Assembly (NCBI GenBank): GCA_947169235.1
Contig: CAMVOY010000026.1
Span: 1 to 35,092 of the forward strand
Reading direction: 5' to 3'
Source: an uncultured Lachnospiraceae bacterium
GTDB taxonomy: Bacteria; Bacillota; Clostridia; Lachnospirales; Lachnospiraceae
Length of the DNA: 35,092 nucleotides
How positions within the stretch are numbered: the first letter of the stretch is position 1; the number at the start of each line of letters is the position of its first letter. Below are positions 31,499 to 35,092 of this stretch, in pieces. Below the pieces are notes generated by a model. The model did not search any database. It had not been told where the DNA came from and worked only from the letters and a program-made list of their open reading frames with translations. Made by a program: the position numbers and the translations under genes.

Positions 31499-34186
31499 CT
31501 ATTTTACTGTCACCTGACAGAACAGATACTTGCCTGCAGTATTTACGACTATCATGCTCTTTCCTTTTTTCAGAGCATGAATAACTCCGTTTTTGTCTAT
31601 CTCAACAACCTTTTCATTTTGAGATATAAAATAACAATCCAAAAATCCATAGGTATAATTATTCTTCGGATAATAGTTGATATTAAGCACCTTATAGGTA
31701 CCCTTTTTCATGGTGATCTTTTTCTTTTGAAGTGTAGCGTATTGAATCGAATCAAGCTTACTCCACGGTACTATATGGACCTTACATTTGATCTTACACT
31801 TTTTGTATTTTGCCGTGATCGTAGTCGTTGCATTCAGTCCGTTCTCATAAGTGAGCATGCCCTCTGTTACACTTACTTTTTTATTACTTGAAGACCATTT
31901 TATCTTGTCCGCGGTAACAGTCCCCGGATAACTTCCGAACATCACACTGTTTCCGTCACAACCACCCTCCGACGGAACATACATCTCTTTTTTGAGGAAG
32001 AATATCTTTGCTCCTCCCTTTACTTTATCAATCTTTGCAAACCGCGCATAAGCAGTTACTTTCTTAGTTATATAGTAGTTTGCCAGAGGGATCTCTACCC
32101 CGTTTTTCTCCTTCACAAACCAGCCGTTAAACGTATAACCCTTTTTCTTTGGCTCCTTCGGAAGTTCCTCATCGGTAATGAAATCCTGCATCAGCTTAAC
32201 CTTTTTATAAACCTTCTTTCCGACTTTGAAGGTTACTATGTTTGATGATGATTCCATGGACTTATTGATGTTTGCGTCAACCCAGCTGACACGCTCGCTT
32301 ATCCATCTCTTTAATCTGGCAATCTCAGAATCATATGAGACAGGCCCATCACCCGTATCACATGAACTTCCTACGGAACTCTCGTCTATACCTACGGTTG
32401 AGGTCACGGCATAGTTTGCCTTCTGTGACAGATAACACTGTTTTGCAAGTTTGTCGAGTTCGCCACCATCAGCCACCGAATCAAGCAGTATGGTCTTTAA
32501 TTCCTTCCAGCGTGCGACAAGCTTGTTTTTGAAGGACTTATCCTTTAACATACGGTTATACCAAACCTGACCGCTCTGCATGAATCCCTCGACCTGATTC
32601 TGTCCAAACTCGGTCGCTCCCCAGGCTACATAGTCGAAATCCCACAAAGGCCCCCAGAAAAGTTTGTCATCACGTTTTTTGTACAGGTATGTCGAGTTGG
32701 ACAAAAATCCATCACCGTTCAGAGAAAACTCCTGGATCAGATAATAGTCGATCGCAGAATTTACGTCCATATAGTCAGCATATGATTTTCCGGTTTTATC
32801 TTTGAACCCGGAGCCAAACAACGCATCCTCAAAGGACTGAACATATCCGCTGATATATTCTGACTGCGCCTGATTGTATTCTACCTCGGAGAAATCCGGG
32901 CTCTCGATAAGGAGAGTCTGTCCTTTTTCAGTTGTAAAGAATCCCTTGCCTTCCGTATCGCTACCCATGGAAAGCAGATATCCACCCGTTACCGCACTTC
33001 CGGATGTAGCGTCAGGTTCCTCTTCGAGATCATCCACATCGACTCTGGATTTCCCGACTCTCACATGCTCACACAGATAGTAGCTTCCGAGATACTCGCC
33101 GTTCATTACAAAGTTTACAAAAATACACTGCGGTGTAAACTCCATCCCGAGCTTATCTCCAAGCCAATAGGTATACTTGTTTCTGAGCATGGTGTAGTCA
33201 AAATAATTTGCCAACATAACCCAGTGCTTATTTGCACCCATTCCAAACAGATTGGCCTTTTTATCAAGCTTTATCTTGTATGGTTTTTTGCTTGGTCCCC
33301 AGGTAGAGTTGCCCCTTCCTCTGATATACTCCATCTCATATGTTCCCGATGTATCGCCTGAGCCATACTCAGATACATAGCCTGACGGAGACTGTATGGT
33401 CACTTTTCCATAGCACTCCGTCTGATGAGCTTCGTCGTTGTTCATCTCGGCGATAGTACCCTCTGACTCGTCGATATTTACATTAACGGTAGGTATATCA
33501 AACGCAGTAAAAAGCACATGTCGTATGAGCACTTCCGTCTTTTTCTTTTTCTCGTCAGCACTGAGTCCCTGATAGCTGAACTTAAGTCTCACTTTGTGCT
33601 TTCCACTTATGTTTTTAGAAGAAATATCCGCGCTGAAATTCTTTGAATAATTCCACTTATCCTTTCCACGCTGCTTTGGTATGGATATACTTCCTATCGG
33701 TGATGAATCATTATCAAGATATACGTTAACCCTTGCAGGTTTTTTTCTCTCGGATAATCCGTTCACAACGACAAAGCCGGGACGAGCCGCGGAGAAATCA
33801 AACTCCTGATCAAATCTTATCTCACCCTTTTCGATCTCATCAGCATTAGCCTTAATCCTGATGCCTTCGTTATCGCAATCATCCGTAACCTTTGCATCAG
33901 CTATATCTACTTTCATTTTTCCGTAGGTGTAGATCACTTCACAATCACGCTTATCATACGCGTCATATGATGCCGCTTCCGGATCGTAATTCGGGTCTGT
34001 AGCACACGAAGGATCATCCGGCGGGCATGTCACTCCCGGTGCTATATCCTTTAGCTGATTATCGATAACGCTTTTTTTATTATCGATCTTTGCACTTGAT
34101 ACATCAGGACCCACACCGGCAAAGCATGAAACTATCATAGCCATAACGAGTGTAAGTGTGATCGCTTTTTTGTTGTTATTCTTCAT
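31499..34186 (-). CDS. Secreted CotH-family kinase-like protein with InlB and Ig-like repeats
   Basis: An 895-residue exported protein. A signal peptide (about 1-32, KKAITLTLVMAMIVSCFAG) is followed by a Cys/Asp-rich segment. The CotH kinase domain covers about residues 230-645, with GRGNSTWG, KKPYKIKL, the long LANYFDYTMLRNK segment, and the metal-binding DFD in WGPLWDFDYVAWG (about 516-518). Then come an InlB-type repeat (YTFNGWFVKEKNG, about 683-717) and two Ig-like/BIG-2-like modules (IKWSSSNKKVSV; NEKVVEIDKNGVIHALKKGK). CotH proteins can phosphorylate secreted or coat proteins; the substrate here is unknown. AAGGTGAG supports the ATG at 34186 over a GTG at 34195. Confidence 0.88.
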   Translation of the reverse strand: MKNNNKKAITLTLVMAMIVSCFAGVGPDVSSAKIDNKKSVIDNQLKDIAPGVTCPPDDPSCATDPNYDPEAASYDAYDKRDCEVIYTYGKMKVDIADAKVTDDCDNEGIRIKANADEIEKGEIRFDQEFDFSAARPGFVVVNGLSERKKPARVNVYLDNDSSPIGSISIPKQRGKDKWNYSKNFSADISSKNISGKHKVRLKFSYQGLSADEKKKKTEVLIRHVLFTAFDIPTVNVNIDESEGTIAEMNNDEAHQTECYGKVTIQSPSGYVSEYGSGDTSGTYEMEYIRGRGNSTWGPSKKPYKIKLDKKANLFGMGANKHWVMLANYFDYTMLRNKYTYWLGDKLGMEFTPQCIFVNFVMNGEYLGSYYLCEHVRVGKSRVDVDDLEEEPDATSGSAVTGGYLLSMGSDTEGKGFFTTEKGQTLLIESPDFSEVEYNQAQSEYISGYVQSFEDALFGSGFKDKTGKSYADYMDVNSAIDYYLIQEFSLNGDGFLSNSTYLYKKRDDKLFWGPLWDFDYVAWGATEFGQNQVEGFMQSGQVWYNRMLKDKSFKNKLVARWKELKTILLDSVADGGELDKLAKQCYLSQKANYAVTSTVGIDESSVGSSCDTGDGPVSYDSEIARLKRWISERVSWVDANINKSMESSSNIVTFKVGKKVYKKVKLMQDFITDEELPKEPKKKGYTFNGWFVKEKNGVEIPLANYYITKKVTAYARFAKIDKVKGGAKIFFLKKEMYVPSEGGCDGNSVMFGSYPGTVTADKIKWSSSNKKVSVTEGMLTYENGLNATTTITAKYKKCKIKCKVHIVPWSKLDSIQYATLQKKKITMKKGTYKVLNINYYPKNNYTYGFLDCYFISQNEKVVEIDKNGVIHALKKGKSMIVVNTAGKYLFCQVTVK

Positions 34187-34231
34187 TCTTCTCACCTTTT
34201 GAAAAATAGAACAGATAACTGCGGTTTCAGG

Positions 34232-35092
34232 TCAGACCAGATCATACAACTCATGTATAAGCTTTTCTGTCTTGTCCCATCCAAGGCATGGATCGGTGAT
34301 CGACTTTCCATAGACACCCTCGCCGATCTTCTGCGCTCCGTCTTCAATATAGCTCTCGATCATCAGACCCTTGACGATCTTTTTGATCTCATCCGAGTGA
34401 TTTCGGGAGTATATAACATCCTTTGCGATACGTATCTGCTGCATAGGATCCTTGTCGGAGTTTGAGTGATTCGTATCTATGATGACAGCCGGGTTCTCGA
34501 TCTGTCTCTCGGCATAACTGTCATACAGATGGATCAGATCCTCAAAGTGATAGTTAGGAATATTGCGTCCGAACTTATCTACATATCCCCTCAAGATGGA
34601 GTGCACTAACGGATTACCTGTGGTCTGCACTTCCCATCCGCGGTATACGAAACGCTGCGGGTTCTGAGCCGCAACGATCGAGTTCATCATTACCGAGATA
34701 TCTCCTCCGGTCGGGTTTTTCATTCCGGCAGGTATCCCCAATCCGGATGCAACAAGCCTGTGTCCCTGATCCTCGACAGATCTGGCACCTATAGCGACAT
34801 ACGCCAAAAGGTCCGAAAGATATCTGTGATTCTCGGGATACAGCATCTCCTCAGCGCAGGTAAATCCGGTCTCCTCGACAACTCTCGTATGCATCTGCCT
34901 GATGGCTATAAGTCCTGCGAGCAGATCCTCATCCGCCTCAGGATCCGGCTGATGGAGCATACCCTTGTAGCCGAGTCCCACAGTTCTGGGTTTATTGGTA
35001 TACACTCTGGGAATTATATAAAGCTTGTCGGCAACTTTTTCATTCACCTTTGCGAGGCGATGCATATAGTCAAGGAAAGCATCTTCATTATC
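34232..35092 (-). CDS. DAHP synthase (class I), N-terminus outside the window
   Basis: 3-deoxy-D-arabino-heptulosonate 7-phosphate synthase, first step of aromatic biosynthesis. About 286 C-terminal residues are present, with IIPRVYTNKPRTVGLGYKGM, the IGARSVEDQGHR segment, SGLGIPAGMKNPTGGDIS, and the C-terminal DTNHSNSDKDP metal/substrate motif: the AroF/G/H type. The frame is open to the window edge beyond the internal Met at 35065 (upstream residues DNEDAFLDY), so roughly 60 residues are missing. It ends 45 nt before the cotH-like gene, probably the same transcript. Confidence 0.93.
   Translation of the reverse strand, partial: DNEDAFLDYMHRLAKVNEKVADKLYIIPRVYTNKPRTVGLGYKGMLHQPDPEADEDLLAGLIAIRQMHTRVVEETGFTCAEEMLYPENHRYLSDLLAYVAIGARSVEDQGHRLVASGLGIPAGMKNPTGGDISVMMNSIVAAQNPQRFVYRGWEVQTTGNPLVHSILRGYVDKFGRNIPNYHFEDLIHLYDSYAERQIENPAVIIDTNHSNSDKDPMQQIRIAKDVIYSRNHSDEIKKIVKGLMIESYIEDGAQKIGEGVYGKSITDPCLGWDKTEKLIHELYDLV

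Overview
This window looks like a chromosomal segment of a motile, Gram-positive anaerobe of the class Clostridia, most likely Lachnospiraceae (Butyrivibrio/Roseburia-like). The reasons are a Firmicutes-type flagellar cluster (fliY as a CheC/FliN fusion, flbD, a MotE-like gene, motAB inside the operon), CodY directly upstream of flgB, AGGAGG-type ribosome binding sites, and a large secreted CotH protein with InlB-like and Ig-like repeats. The placement is inferred from gene content only; no 16S or database search was possible. All genes except one are on the minus strand, so the biological order runs from right to left.

Right end (35092 to 28157): 3' part of a DAHP synthase gene, a secreted CotH-family protein, folE, a fused folB-folK, an unrecognised 7-TM protein, and an AroQ-type chorismate mutase. 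They look like one leftward transcription unit mixing the first shikimate step, folate synthesis, a secreted kinase-like protein and the first Phe/Tyr step. The chorismate mutase leader holds three hairpins and a possible loop-to-tail pseudoknot against its Shine-Dalgarno. Next comes the only plus-strand gene, a degenerate-GGDEF/intact-EAL protein likely to hydrolyse c-di-GMP. It is divergent from miaB across a palindromic double promoter.

Middle (26113 to 17753): miaB, nrdR, comM, dprA, topA and codY. The order dprA-topA-...-codY-flgB matches my recollection of the Bacillus subtilis layout, but codV, clpQ, clpY and trmFO are absent here.

Left (17683 to 1): flgB-flgC-fliE-fliF-fliG-fliH-fliI-fliJ-motE-fliK-flgD-(TIGR02530-like gene)-flgE-flbD-motA-motB-fliL-fliM-fliY, running off the window inside fliY. 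It encodes the proximal rod, MS ring, C ring, export ATPase complex, hook and stator. Promoter and terminator signals suggest at least three sub-transcripts: codY/flgB onward, fliK-flgE (sigma28-like promoter), and flbD-fliY (sigmaA-like promoter after a terminator).

The most unusual content is non-coding. Four intergenic gaps inside otherwise tightly packed operons are filled with palindromic elements. The fliI/fliJ and dprA/topA gaps each carry a pair of about 140-160 bp elements in opposite orientation. All four copies share one secondary structure with strong compensatory base changes, a 17-nt conserved internal-loop box and a 6-nt partner box. The flgE/flbD gap has four copies of a 7-bp inverted repeat with constant 23-24 nt spacing, and the fliE/fliF gap has a branched fold plus a long hairpin. 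I cannot match any of these to a family I know, and they are the best candidates for something undescribed.
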